A stretch of DNA of 64,000 nt from Grammothele lineata (GCA_002150815.3 NDFF03000030.1:124001-188000); one strand, 5' to 3'; positions 22,813 to 34,307 are shown, counted from the first letter of the stretch. Numbers and translations are program-made. The notes: a model not told the origin generated them from the letters alone.

Positions 22813-24139
22813 CTAGTAGTACCCATCGGCGTCGGCGTCGGCGTCGCTCAAAAATACTCGAAGAGTCTTCTCTGGCGAGTCCAGGTGAGCCTGCGTGTTC
22901 CGTTAGCATCTATGAAAGCGCGTAACAAGTATGAAGAACATCGCCATAAACTCACAAAGTGGTTAGTTCCCTTGAGGCGTAGCAGACGAACGTCTCGCAC
23001 GACTCTACCAGCCTTACGAGCCTCGTCAAGCTCCTGTCCCACCATATGCGCGCCCCATACCACGTCCCACATCGTTTGATCCCCCCACAGGAGCCGCACT
23101 TCCAACTTTCTCCAATCCTCGCCGCCCTGGTTAGTCCCGAGCGTGGTGGGGTAGAACGCCGCGTCCTTGAGCTCCACACAAATCCCCGCCGCCAAGGTCG
23201 TGAGTATGATCGTCAGGTCCGGCTCGTGTTCACCCGCAACGGTTACGTGGCGCGTCTCCTCTCCGAGCGCGTCTGACGCCGGCGGGTCCTCGAGGGGGGC
23301 TGCGGCACCGCGCGCAATCGTCTCCGGGGTCGGAGGAATGGTGTATTGGTAGTAGCTGATGACCCAGGTGTTGAAGGCCCGGGTGAGCGCCTCCTGCGAA
23401 ATGAGAGTAGGGTCGCGCCGTGGATGGTACGGGTTCGTGGGAGGAGGATCCGGGTGCCCAATAAATCCGGCAGCTGCATCTGTGCTCGAGATCGGTCAAC
23501 AGTAGAGACGTCAACGGAGATAAGACATACCGTATACGACGACACGATGGAGGAAACGGCTCAGCAGCACATCGGGCGAGGAGAACTCCGCGAGGTGAGC
23601 GAGGGCGGCCGTTATGTAAACCGAACCGTACGACCAGCCCACCAACACGATGCCGCCGGTGGTCCCCTTGCTCTCCCCGCGGAGGCGCGAGGGCGGAAGA
23701 TGTTCGGCGCGGATGAGCTCGACGAGGAAGTTGTAAATCTCGTGAGCGCGGGAACGCCAGTAGGCTCGAAGAGTCTCTACGGCCGTCTGACTAGATGGGT
23801 CTTTAGCAGCTCGCTGCACGAGGGCAAGCTCAGCGGGACTGTGAGAGGCAGAGCCGGGGTAGTCGAGCCTGTTCACCGCGATCACGCGGGTGTTGCGGGT
23901 GGGCGCAAGGGAGTGAAGCTTGCTGAAGCTTGCTGAAAACAAGGCGGCGTATCAGGATCAACATAGAGAACTACTACTTCGAACTGAATCGAAGTAAGAT
24001 GCTCACCCCCATGCCAGGTGTACCCGTGCAGAATGACGACGGTCGTGTAGTCATCACTCCCCCGGGGCGGCCCAGAGTCAGAGAAGGTACTCAGAGGAGG
24101 TAGGACGCGCCGTGGACCGTTTGTATCGCTGGAAGACAT
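22813..24139 (-). CDS. Alpha/beta-hydrolase fold protein
   Basis: Four exons (24139-24007, 23932-23531, 23479-22956, 22890-22813) give about 378 residues. The N-terminus carries VVILHGYTWHG (the HG oxyanion region), exon 2 the nucleophile elbow GWSYGS (GxSxG, Ser) after VIAVNRLDYPGS, and the C-terminus LKGTNHFAHLDSPEKTL, where a His of NHF or AHL is the likely catalytic base. No signal peptide, so probably cytosolic. The family includes esterases and epoxide-hydrolase-like enzymes common in basidiomycetes; the substrate is unknown. The last codons are a GAC/GCC run giving a repeated Asp-Ala tail. A second exon-2 acceptor AG 10 nt downstream would shift the frame, so the first is used. A decayed paralogue lies 360 bp downstream. 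Confidence 0.88.
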
Positions 24140-25327
24140 GTCAGAATGGGATTGCTGGGCGTACGAGTAAGGTAGCGACTCCTCGTTTTAAGCAGACATG
24201 TAGAGCTGCTGACTGAGCATCACGAAGGTGTGTATCAAAATGGCGAGACTGAGCACGTTAGTCAGCCCAACACTCGCTGCGCGTACTTGGAAGCGGCAAC
24301 ACGGGATCATAGCAACGCTCACCAATATCGATTATGGCACGTCAAATATACAGCTGACAGGGAATGTGAATCCCATGTTGCCGTAGGCCTTCCGATTTGG
24401 TCGAAAAGGGAGGATTAGGGGCGACGACGAAGACTAGACGCTACAACACAAGATCAGACCTTTCATACGCTCTTAGTTCACAAGTCGATGTCAGTGTTAT
24501 GCGCACTACTATTGTGGAAGCAAATACCTGGGATACCACGCTTAATACTGTAGAACATGAGTCAGCAGCAAATGTCCGGCTAACCGGGACCTTGGATTGT
24601 TCACTACAACATTGCCCCGGGTCGGCCTACGTCGGGTGAGTCAGTGCTGATGGTTCCTCTACAAGACCTATCTGAAGAGATTAGAGTACTTACGATGGTC
24701 TACCACGTAGCAACCTGCCATACCTAATACTCAGAAGTTGTCGCAAGTCGCCGAATACTGAGCGTCGACGGAGTTGTTCAGAATGGTTCCTGGCACATTT
24801 GCTGCTTGACATGTTCTTTGCAAACAGAGAATGTGACAGATCACTGCCAGAAAACGATGTGTCCCTAGACGACGTGGAGGAATGTTCGAAATAAGATAGA
24901 AAACGTGTGAGACGTTGTGTATCATTGTGGACGTTGGCTGTAGCACTGGTTCAATCTGGCGTTTAGGGCAGGCTGACTTGCGATTATACACGTCATCGCG
25001 TCTAATCAGCTGATTAGAAACCTCTATTGACTGACATCAGTGATGCCACGCGAGCGCCTGATTTGAACCGAGTCCCTGGCACGCATGATCTATCATAACC
25101 GGTCACCACTGCGCTTGTGCAACCCGCCTCAAGCTATGATATTACTAACAGAAAAGCAAGTACGTCCTTTTGTAGTATATTTGAGAGTTAAAGACGCGTG
25201 AAACAGCTAAGCATTCTTAACCTAACTATCGGACTAAGTAATGTTCACAATAGATCTTCAAGCGAGTCGGTCAGTAAAGCTTCTCTCCTACTCAGAATAC
25301 TACTAGTACTATGGACTCGAACTGATT
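24140..25327. other. Intergenic stretch, possible SINE-like remnant
   Basis: AT-richer than its surroundings and without a supportable gene. It includes a reverse-strand Pol III-like A/B box pair at 25060-25116. Confidence 0.5.
25060..25116 (-). other. tRNA-like Pol III A/B box pair (possible SINE head)
   Basis: On the reverse strand an A-box-like AAGCGCAGTGGT is followed about 35 nt later by a perfect B-box core GGTTCAAATC (consensus GWTCRANNC). The flanks do not fold into a clean acceptor or T-stem, so it is not an intact tRNA gene. A tRNA-derived SINE remnant is one explanation; chance is another. Confidence 0.3.
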
Positions 25328-25997
25328 CTAGTACAGCACACCGCATACACGCTCAACCCGTGCTGATAAATCCTTCGTTTCAGCCCCCAGTGTTATCCAG
25401 GGTATATCTAACTCGGAGAGTGTTCCACGTAGCACGTCGCTGTACCTTCACGGATCCTCCAAGGAACGAACCCCGTCGTCTTCTACCCACTCCTTGACCG
25501 GTTCCAGTACTACTGAAGCCCGTCAAGTCAAAAATCGAACGGACTTTACGGGTTCTACGATGTTACTCACCGAAGAGCGCGCGCCTGTACCGCGGTAACG
25601 TCCTTTGAAATCCAGCGTCTTCGAGCAGTCGCTGACGTCGGCTGCTGGCTCCAGGAACGAGGGATGTGGCTGCGTAGACAATTGGATCTATCGCGGATCG
25701 ATCACTCAACAGCATACGTCTGCTGCCCTGTTCAGTTTCATCACTGTCTGCTACGCTATGATTCATGGCAGAACATTCCGCGTCGAGCTGGCCTCGCATA
25801 ATCGCGTGTTGCATTTCGTAGGTATCCGTGTCGTCCCGAGTGAATCCGTGGGCTGCCATCACTCTCCTAGCGACTTCCTTGATGTATAAAGGATCACGGA
25901 TGTCGAGTCTCTGTGAGAGGGCGTCGCATAGCGTTGTTTTTCCGCTCGACGATGGGCCAAGGACGTAGATCTCCTGGTACTTGGACGTCTCGCACAT
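25328..25997 (-). pseudogene. P-loop AAA_28-type (NadR/TTD14-like) ATPase with in-frame stop
   Basis: The reverse-strand frame starts at 25997 with a Walker A motif GPSSSGKTTL at residues 14-23, then YIKEVARRVMAAHG, LLSDRSAIDPIVYA and LPRYRRALFG. These are hallmarks of the AAA_28 nucleotide-binding domain. Exon 1 ends at 25571; after a 58 bp intron exon 2 begins at 25512 with VLEPVKEWVEDDGVRSLEDP. A TGA at 25450-25448 then interrupts the frame, while family-like sequence continues in the same frame (YSDVLRGTLSELDIPW, then AETKDLSARVE) to a TAG at 25328. So the C-terminal about 40 residues are lost: a young pseudogene, a truncated but expressed protein (163 residues), or a base error. It lies head to head with the RdRP-helicase gene. 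Confidence 0.7.
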
Positions 25998-26130
25998 GAG
26001 GACCTGTATGGTCCGTAAAATGAACTAATAGTTCATTTCTTTCTCTCGAGAAGCTGCTTACCTGTATCCGGATGGCATAGAAGTAGTGCACCCTGTATCG
26101 CAACAGGCCGGTGATATATGTCGAGGTGGC

Positions 26131-29100
26131 ATGGGCGCCTTGGACGCCTTCCCACAAAGAAGGTTAGAGGATGCTGCGGTAAGTCTCTCTTCGCATGTCA
26201 GTCAATCATCTGAGCGCTCACACCTTCCTCAGGCTCAGTCTCCATCGTGCCACCGGAAGGCTGCACCTTGTTGTCTTTTACACATGCCGCCTATCGTTCT
26301 GCGCACGAATCCATCTCCAGACGACACCGAATGGGTGTTCACAGCCCGTCTCGGGCCGCCTCCAAAGCGCCCTGGGATGGGCATGCACGTCGCCTTCACG
26401 GCTGACTCCATCAAACTGGACTGGACTCTATTTCCAGGAAACAGGATCCTGCAGTCGGACGACATGTCCAAGTTCGTGTTGGTCTCATTTGAGGGCCTGC
26501 GGTTTCCCGACAAACCGCCATCAACCAATCGCGACTATAAGATCCGGTTCTTCAAGGAGGGACTCCGTCTCAACGGCGTAGAGTATCGATTCTATGGGCA
26601 TAGTAACTCCCAACTGGTACGTGGTTTGAGCATCACTCTCCATTGTTGTTGAACGCGGTGTTTAGCGGTCAGGAAGCTGCTTTATGCGTGCTGGGACAGA
26701 TGCAGAGCTCGAACGTCGTATCAACAGCTACGGTGAATTTTCAAAGATCAAGAATATCGCTAAGTGTACGTTCTGCCTATTGAGATCATGTACTATGCGC
26801 TGAGATGCCTCAGGTGCCAAGCGAATTGGTCTACTATTCTCGAAAGCGGAAATGGACTGGAACTTGGACCCCAAAGTAACCGAGGATATCGACGATATCA
26901 TCGTCGATGGCGAAAACTTCTCAGACGGGTGCGGACTCATCGGACCAGCTTTCGTGAGACTTCTCAGTCGGAAGAAGGGAATCAAGTTCCACGGACGTCC
27001 ATACGTCCCACGCGTATATCAAATCCGGTGAGATTCTAGTCAGAGAATAGGGTATTCCATTAGCTTGACGTCTTTCTCGTGTAGATACAAAGGTTACAAG
27101 GTATGAGAGACTGCTTTAACAAAGGGATAGCACTGATCGCCTGTGTTCCTTAGGGCGTTGTGATGCTACATCCTGAGCTAAACAAAAACATTGTGGCCCA
27201 GTTTCGAGCCAGTCAGAAGAAATTCCGCGCAACCACCGAGAACACTTTTTCGGTAGTCGCATACTCGACTCCCTACTCATATGCTCGCCTCAATAACGAG
27301 ATCGTCGTACTCCTCTCTAGTCTTGGAGTATCTTCTGAGACATTTCTCAGGCGGCAAGCTGAATACCACGGATGGATACGTGCTGCATCTACGGACTGGG
27401 AGGTCGCTTTCAACATCCTTTGTGCTCTCAAAGAATACGCCGCCGCCGAGAAGCTCCTCCTGGAGGGAATAGATACGCCTCAAATCCAAAAACAGATTCT
27501 CTCCGTGCAGAAGGCGGAGGTTGAGGCGTTCAAAAAGAAAGACAAGTTCCGCGCTAGGATGATTATCCCAAAATCGCGTTTCCTGTTTGGGGTGTGCGAT
27601 CCGTACAGCGTCCTCAACGAGGGTGAAGTCCACGTCAGGGTATCTGTTCCTCGGAAAGGCGAGACGACGCTCACAAATATCGACGTGATCATTGTGCGCA
27701 ACCCGTGTCTACATCCCGGAGATTGTTTAAAATTACGCGCCGTCGCGCATCCGCGTTTGGATCATCTAGTAGACTGTGTGGTCTTCGCATCCAAAGGACG
27801 GCGAGCAGCACCTGCAATGAGTGCGGGTGGGGACCTCGGTGCGTCACATCATGTATCTATATTCCTGCAAATATGTCTTACCTTAGGCTGCGTAATGTAG
27901 ACGGAGACCAATATACAGTAATATGGGATCCCGACTTCGTCCCACAGAAGATCGCTGAGGTACGGCGGTGAACGTGTAATGATCTCACCTTGCGGGCTCT
28001 GAATTTGCTCTTAGTCATACACTTATCCCCCTGGCAAGGAGCATACTGTGGCTCAGGTCACGAGAGAAGACTTGGCACGACACTTTGCTTCATACAACTC
28101 GTACGCTATACCTCACATCGGATGCCGTGCGTCCTGAGTCATGTCGCTAACTTATTCCCAGGATGGCGCTTGCGAGAATCGTGAAGTTACACAACCAGTG
28201 GGTTCGTTGCAGCCCGAAAGGTGCCATGAGTAACGAGTGTCAAGATCTCAATGCTCTACATTCTCTCGTTGTCGACGGTGGCTCCGTCAAGATCCCGGAT
28301 AGGCTTACCAACCCGCCCACCGATCCTGATACGCCGTTCATCCTTGATCAACTTGGCGACGCAGCACGAGGTTTCCACGATACTTGGATGAGCGCGCCGG
28401 ACTTTTTGAGGCCCGACGACAGCGTTGTTAATCAAACTGTGGCAGAAGACATGATAGTAGCGCTTCTAACATCCGACAAGTTGGCGGTCTCTGAGTATGA
28501 ACTGGCGATGATGGCGGTACAATTCGCCGCGAAGCACGATCTCGACATCCATAGGCATTTCGGTCACATTGACTTTAGCGCTTTCTCGACAGCGGAGAAG
28601 CATGCATTTAGCTTGAGGCTAGGGCTGACTCCACAGAGCGCGCCATTCATCTGGAATAGGTCAGTCCACGCTCGAAATACCGGACACCGAAAGCATTGAC
28701 ACGAACTTGCGCCCTTACTAGCCTCATGCGCTCTGATATCCTCCAGCCACAAGACCTCGTCGACCGAAACCTTGAGGGTCCCCTTCGTACGCAGAGGCTG
28801 TACTGCTCGTCTATACAGGGTCGCGCCGCCTTCTTCGAGTATCTACGTGAGGCTGTGGAGAACTTTGAACGGCGCCTTCTGATTCTCAAGGTGAGCATAC
28901 ACAGATGTACCAATACGTTGTTGCGATACCCAACGAACACGTAGACCGATGACCGATTCTCCGTTGGTGTATTCCTCCGGGGGCCGATTGGATGGGATAG
29001 CGACGTTGAGTTCAGATACTTGTATCCGCACTCAATATGATTAACAAGCTCTCGTGTAGGCTGAGGTCAACGAGAATGTTGTTGTCTGTTCATTCATGCC

Positions 29101-32100
29101 CAAGGCGTCAGGGCTCATGTCCACGTACTGGAAAGGGACAAAAGGATACAAACTGTACTGCGGCGAAAGTCTACTTCAGTTATACGATCAGCAACGCGCA
29201 AACAGTTTTGTCTTCGTCACACGGCCCCCTATCGCGTCAGGCGCGGACATCATCACGAGTATTGCACTCAACAAAATCTCCCAGCGTGTGCAACTGGTGG
29301 GTCGATCAACTCTGCACTCCCTCTTACACTTCTCATGCCGTTTCAGCAATGCGGACGCGTACGACGCTCCCCAGTGGTCACTCTAGAAATCCATGTTGTA
29401 TCATGCAGGGATCGCATAGCTCATCAAGCATTTGACCTGAGATTCGAATAGTGAGTACGGCGGACGCAAAGATGCTAGTTACTCAAAATATGGCACTCTA
29501 GCGTCCAGACGGAGGAAGTCCTGAAGCGCTTTGATTATTCGAAGCAGAAATTCTCGTACAACAGTATATCCAACTTCGACTGGGCAGAAGATGTTGAAGG
29601 AGCTCTTCTTTTCGATACGGCCGTTCCAATGGATCGCGTGGATGCAATATTGCGTCTCCTCAGCGCGCCCAAACTCCGCCAGTACTTCGACATCGCTGTC
29701 CGCTTCCGCGTAGAAACTCACGTCTTTGCGATATTCTCAATTTTTCTTGATCGTACAGACGTGCCTTTGGAAGACCTATGCTACTGCATGGATGCCTATC
29801 CGTCTCTCGTCTACTGCGTTCTGAAGACATACGTTCCGGATCCAAACACCGCGCTTCCATTGAATTTCGCTCCCATTGTTCCCCACATCCTTCGGAGCGT
29901 CATTCGCTCTGCAAATCAGCTTGGAATCGCAGCCCTAGCAGCCCTAGAGCGCCTCACTCCAGCCATCGCGGGATTGGACCTCAAGACGTTCTTTGATCTG
30001 CTGTGGCTCGCTACCCTATCCGTTCGATCGTCAACGCTGGTTCAAGAGGTTTTGATGGTCTTCCATGACGCCCGGCTCGATCGCCGCGAGCGCGACCCCG
30101 TACTGGCTTTCTCCCACAAGCACGCGCTTGCCGTCGCCTTCGACCGCACAGAAGAGGCCGCGGACACTTGCCCATGCGACGACTTCGGTAGGCCGCGCCA
30201 CCAGCGCACGCGGCCCGCACGCGCGAAACTGGTCCCACCCCAGCAGCAGCAGCAGCAACCCAAAGAAGAGAGCGGCGGCGCCGAAGTGGTAGCAGACGAC
30301 GCGCCCGAATTAGGGAAGACGGTCGTCGTAGCGCATACGCGCATCGACAATCCCACCCCGGTCCGCATCCACAGCCATGTCCGTCTGCAGCTCGCCTCTA
30401 TCGCGGAGCACTCAACGCTCGCCCCGCCCGTGGTAGATGCAATCGTGATCAGAGCGATGCGAGGCGAGCTTCATTTGGAGGTCATGCAACCGCTCCCGCC
30501 CGAATGGCCCGACGTGGAGTGGAACCTCTTCGATGCAGGAGGCGCGGCGACGTCCGCAGCTATGTTAGCTGCAGTCCTCAAGCTCGCACTGAAGGGATAT
30601 GAGTGCTGTCGTCTCAATCACATCCTCGTAGGCCTCGATCCAGTCGCGAGTGGCACCGTTCCTCCAGACACTCCGCCAGAACAAGAGGCACCTGACGAGC
30701 ACGCTGAAGATACTTCTGCGGAGGTTACCATCGATACCAGCCTTAATGATAGTCAAAAACACGCGGTTCGCTTGGCCGTCCAGAGCAAGTTGTGCTTGAT
30801 CTGGGGCCCACCCGGTAACACATTTTGCGGGAAACTTGCCCGCTGCGATGCTGAGAAGGTCTTGTGCAGGAACGGGGAAAACTACTGTTGTAGTCCAGAT
30901 CCTCGTGCAATATCTCCGCCGTCTCCCAGACGCCAAAATCCTCATGACAGCCTCGACACATAATGGTACGCGCTGAACTCCATCATGAGATACAATCATC
31001 GCATTGACCCCACGCATACAGCCGTTGACAATGTCCTCGAACGATTCGTTGCATTCAATGCCTCTCATCGCCTTCTGGACGAAGAACGTATCATTCGCGC
31101 AGCTACAGAGAGCTCCCGGGTCCATAAATCACTCCAGCGTTTCACCGTCGACTCCCGCCTGGGCGGCAGCGTCACCGACAATCCTCGCCTCGTGCAGAAG
31201 GCCGTCAAGCGAGTCAAGGACGCGCGCATTGTGTTCACGACATGCTCTGGAGCCGGGCTCGGCGTCCTCCGCAACATCGACTTCGACACGGTTCTCATCG
31301 ACGAAGCATCACAGATCACTGAACCATGCGCCCTCATCCCTTTGGTGAAAGGATGCGAGCGTGCGGTTCTCGTTGGAGACCAGTATGAAATCTGCTACTT
31401 ACTTTTTCTTTACTCCAATTGAAGTTCCTCCCGCAGCGTGCAACTGCGTCCTACTGTGAAGCCGATGGGAAAGGCGCTCGAGTTCGACAAGTCCCTATTC
31501 GAGAGGTTGTATCGTGGACCGGCCTATCCTGGACTAGAGCGCACGATGCTTGAGGTTCGTACCTGTGATATTTCTGTATCAGAGGCTGATGCATTCTCGC
31601 AACGACAGGTACAATATCGATTCTCTGAAGACGTCGCTCGCTTTCCGTCACAGGAGTTCTACGAAAGTCGCTTACAGACTGGAACTCCGCGTGACGCCGA
31701 GATCGCCTCCACGCTCGGGATCTCCTCGTTCCCCTGGCCACGCACCAACGGCCAGATCTCACCAGTCGTATTCGTCCCATGTACATCCGACGAGGATTAC
31801 GGCCGCTCGTCGAAAAGCAATGCCGGGCAGGTTGCACTGGTCAAGCACATCATCTCTCTCCTCCGCACTCAGACGCCGTCTGACGGTTTGGCTGAAGGCG
31901 AATCCGACGCACGCCGCGCTCGCCTGAAGGAAATGACAGTTGCAGTACTCACCCCATACTCCCGTCAAGTCCAACTCCTCCGCCAAACACTTCCTCCAGC
32001 ATTCGACGCGGTCGTGAGCACAATCGATGGCTTCCAGGGGCGTGAAGGCGATGTGGTGGTATTCTCCACAGTACGATGCAACCTTGAAGGGGATATCGGG

Positions 32101-32262
32101 TTTGTCGAAGACGAACGACGGCTCAATGTCGCGTGGACGCGCCCGCGGCTCGGGATGGTTATTGTTGGGGATCGGCGGACGCTGGAAGCGACGAGCGCGC
32201 TATGGCGACGAGCCCTTGCGGCTTGCGTGGAGGTGGTGATTCCGAGGCCGGAAGTGGTCTGA
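26131..32262 (+). CDS. RNA-dependent RNA polymerase fused to SF1 (Upf1/ZNFX1-like) helicase
   Basis: One frame across 18 exons, about 1733 residues (5202 nt of spliced codons). Residues about 60-640 are a eukaryotic RdRP core (QDE-1/Rdp1/RDR family): NRIL, NFSDGCGLIGP (family FTDGCG), KFHGRPYVPRVYQIR, KSRFLFGVCDP, AMSAGGDL, and the catalytic metal-binding DLDGD completed by splicing 27838 to 27901. The C-terminal about 500 residues are an SF1 helicase: LNDSQKHAV, Walker A GPPGTGKTT (spliced 30814/30870), TASTHNAVDNVL, Walker B VLIDEASQITEP, VGDHVQLRPTV, VQYRFSEDV, STIDGFQGREGDVV and NVAWTRPRLGMVIVG. The domains join through a linker with no stop. It probably makes dsRNA in RNA silencing. The start is uncertain: 26284 is the alternative, because 26179-26232 is an intron in frame either way. 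The N-terminal lobe of QDE-1/Rdp1 is missing. Confidence 0.85.
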
Positions 32263-32587
32263 AGCCTAGCGAAAGTATGATAATTGGTGGTGGGAGGTCG
32301 ATTTTCATGAGCGGCATTTTGCACAGTTGTGTTTAAGAAGTCGTCGAAATTGATGGCGTTAACGTCGAGTAAGCCGAGTTTTGATCCTGAATATCCAACG
32401 TCTTGTCCGCCAATGTATCCAGCGATAGAGGATAGCAAGTTCAACTGTCAGGCCATTGAATGCAGAGAACCTTAGAGGAATGGGTAGTCGACAACACAGT
32501 CCATTTTCGACACGGTGACGACAGAGTGCAAACAGGGTGTACAGATCAAGTAGAAGATGGTAAGAGGGAGAAGAGCGGTTACCGGCT

Positions 32588-32602
32588 GACATGAGTGATG
32601 TC
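32588..32602. repeat. Left target-site duplication (15 bp)
   Basis: GACATGAGTGATGTC, repeated exactly at 34308-34322 and directly flanking the 32603-34307 insertion. Confidence 0.8.
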
Positions 32603-32766
32603 CCCTTCCCTTTCCCCCGCTTCCGGGCTGCCCCCGACTGTTCATCCGTCCACGATGCTTCATGTTACCACGTCTCTATCTCTTTTACGTACGTGCTAGT
32701 AGCGTACGGGCCTGGTGCCCCGCCCGCCCTTGGCTCTGCCGCGGGTCCCTGTATACGGAAGACGGG

Positions 32767-32781
32767 ATCCCCGACTCCGAC
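32767..32781 (+). repeat. ATCCCCGACTCCGAC unit, copy 1
   Basis: The same 15-mer occurs at 33107-33121, and its 13 bp core occurs inverted at 34236-34248, all inside the retroposed element. Copies 1 and 2 are each followed downstream by a related GGCC-GT-GCCACAAT segment, pointing to an internal degenerate duplication. Confidence 0.75.
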
Positions 32782-33371
32782 AGGAGGAGGGACGGATTTA
32801 TGATGGCACATCCCTTGTGCACGGTTCGACCGCTGCAGCCGAGTAGGCCAGCCGAGACCTGCGGGCCGGACGGAAACCGGAACCGGAACCGCCCTTGCCG
32901 CTCCAGCCGCCCTAGGCGCTGGGCGGCGGCGTTTCTGGGCCAGTAGCCACAATACAAACACAAGCCAACAAATGGCAGCGGCATACGTCGTCTGTTGTGG
33001 TCTCGCGTAGCTCGCACCCCGCCGCCACCACAGGAAACACCGGTGGCGGGGTATGAGTTAGAATGGCCGGGGACGAGACTAATCTGTTAGTTCAAACTTC
33101 ATCGACATCCCCGACTCCGACGGGAGTCACGGAACCATTGATGAGTATGGCTGCCACATCCTACACGGAAGTTCCTGTCGGCTAGCCTGGTACATTTCTC
33201 GGCCGGTTGCCACAATGTAGATACATTCGAACTCCACAGCACACATACTTACTTTGGCAGTATACACTGTTCAAGTCGAATCCCTGACGAGGGGGAAGAT
33301 TGTATTCCACGTGTAAGTGTCTCATCTATTATATATGTGCGCATACTTGAAACAGAAGATAGTGAAGGACG

Positions 33372-33418
33372 GCGAGCACGGCGAGTGGCGCGCGCAGCGC
33401 GCCACTCGCCATGCTTGC
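33372..33418. repeat. Palindromic repeat, copy 1
   Basis: Two 22 bp arms (33372-33393 and 33397-33418) with a GCA spacer are inverted complements with two mismatches (core GGCGAGTGGCGCGC). The transcript would form a very stable hairpin. A second copy is at 34064-34110. Confidence 0.9.
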
Positions 33419-34063
33419 CTAGTCCATATGTAAGTATTATAATGTAATAGTTGCAATGTCAGGCGTTTTCTTCAGTTTCTTCACGCCTCACAGTTTCAAT
33501 CACCCTCAAGCGTCGGTGGCGGCGAGCATACGAGCGGTGATGAAATTGGGGCTTGGGACATTTGCGCCAGGGATGCCATCTAGATCTCAGATAGCTCATT
33601 GACGCTATTCGCTCCTATGTAGATGCGAGCGGTCATGCGGGGTCTCGAATTTCGGAATTGGCTATGGATTTTTGGGCGCGGGGTCTGCCCGCAGACCCAA
33701 CTTAGTACAAAGAGGGTTTGAGGTCCAGGTGTTAAGCAGGTGCAACTGACCTCATGCTTAGTGTCATGGCGGCACAGTGCCACCACGAAGTAGAGTTATA
33801 ATGTGAACATGAATAGTGATCATATGAAATAGGACTCGGAGTACATTGAATTTAGTTAAGGGAGCGACGGTGCGAAGATGCAGGCAGCATACGCAGCGAA
33901 TGAGCTGCGCTCGCATGGCCAAGGGCGCACTCACAGATGCGCACGAGCGTACTCGAAGCGAGTGATTCATGCTAAATTGCTAGCTCTAATTTCAAGGTGA
34001 CGGAGCAGGTTCAAAGGGGGTTATTGGTAGCCAGACAGTGTACATGTGCATGTATGCAATCCA

Positions 34064-34110
34064 GCGAGCATGGCGGGTGGCGCGCGCAGCACGCCACTCG
34101 CCATGCTTGC
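34064..34110. repeat. Palindromic repeat, copy 2
   Basis: Same palindrome as 33372-33418 with a few substitutions (arms 34064-34085 and 34089-34110, GCA spacer). The shared sequence extends about 10 bp beyond the right arm (CTNGYCCAT). Direct orientation, about 690 bp apart. Confidence 0.9.
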
Positions 34111-34307
34111 CTGGCCCATTGTACTTATCTTAGAAGGTTACGCATAAGTACTAGCTAGCATGCGGACTGCGATCTGCGACAAGCCATTCACACCATAGGT
34201 GACTGAGTCTGCCGTCGTGGTCTCCAAGACTCAAATCGGAGTCGGGGACCGGCGCTTGCCGCCGCTACGATACAATACACCTATTCGAATAAAAAAAAAA
34301 AAAAAAA

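Larger units (their letters stand above)
32603..34307 (+). mobile_element. Retroposed non-coding element with poly(A) tail
   Basis: A 1705 bp segment bounded by perfect 15 bp direct repeats and ending in 17 consecutive A residues (34291-34307) immediately before the right repeat. This is the signature of target-primed reverse transcription, as used by LINEs and the SINEs they mobilise. No reverse transcriptase, endonuclease or other coding frame is visible, so it is non-autonomous or a strongly 5'-truncated or decayed copy. Internally it has two copies of a 47 bp palindrome, repeated TCCCCGACTCCGA units and two related TTCTSGGCCRGTWGCCACAA segments. No Pol III boxes were identified at its 5' end. 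It inserted 340 bp downstream of the RdRP-helicase stop codon. Confidence 0.75.

Noticed and set aside
1..24139. Secondary-metabolite gene cluster
   Set aside because: There are reductase-like genes and a transporter, but no backbone enzyme (PKS, NRPS, terpene cyclase), P450 or methyltransferase; a local gene-family expansion explains the layout better.
25060..25116. Functional tRNA gene
   Set aside because: B box is good, but acceptor and T stems do not pair; kept only as a possible SINE remnant.
33372..33418. Rho-independent-type terminator or CRISPR repeat
   Set aside because: Eukaryotic context, no T tract, and only two copies about 690 bp apart without spacer structure.
32603..34307. 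LTR retrotransposon or cut-and-paste DNA transposon
   Set aside because: No long terminal direct repeats, no terminal inverted repeats at the duplication borders and no transposase; the poly(A) end with a 15 bp duplication fits target-primed retroposition instead.
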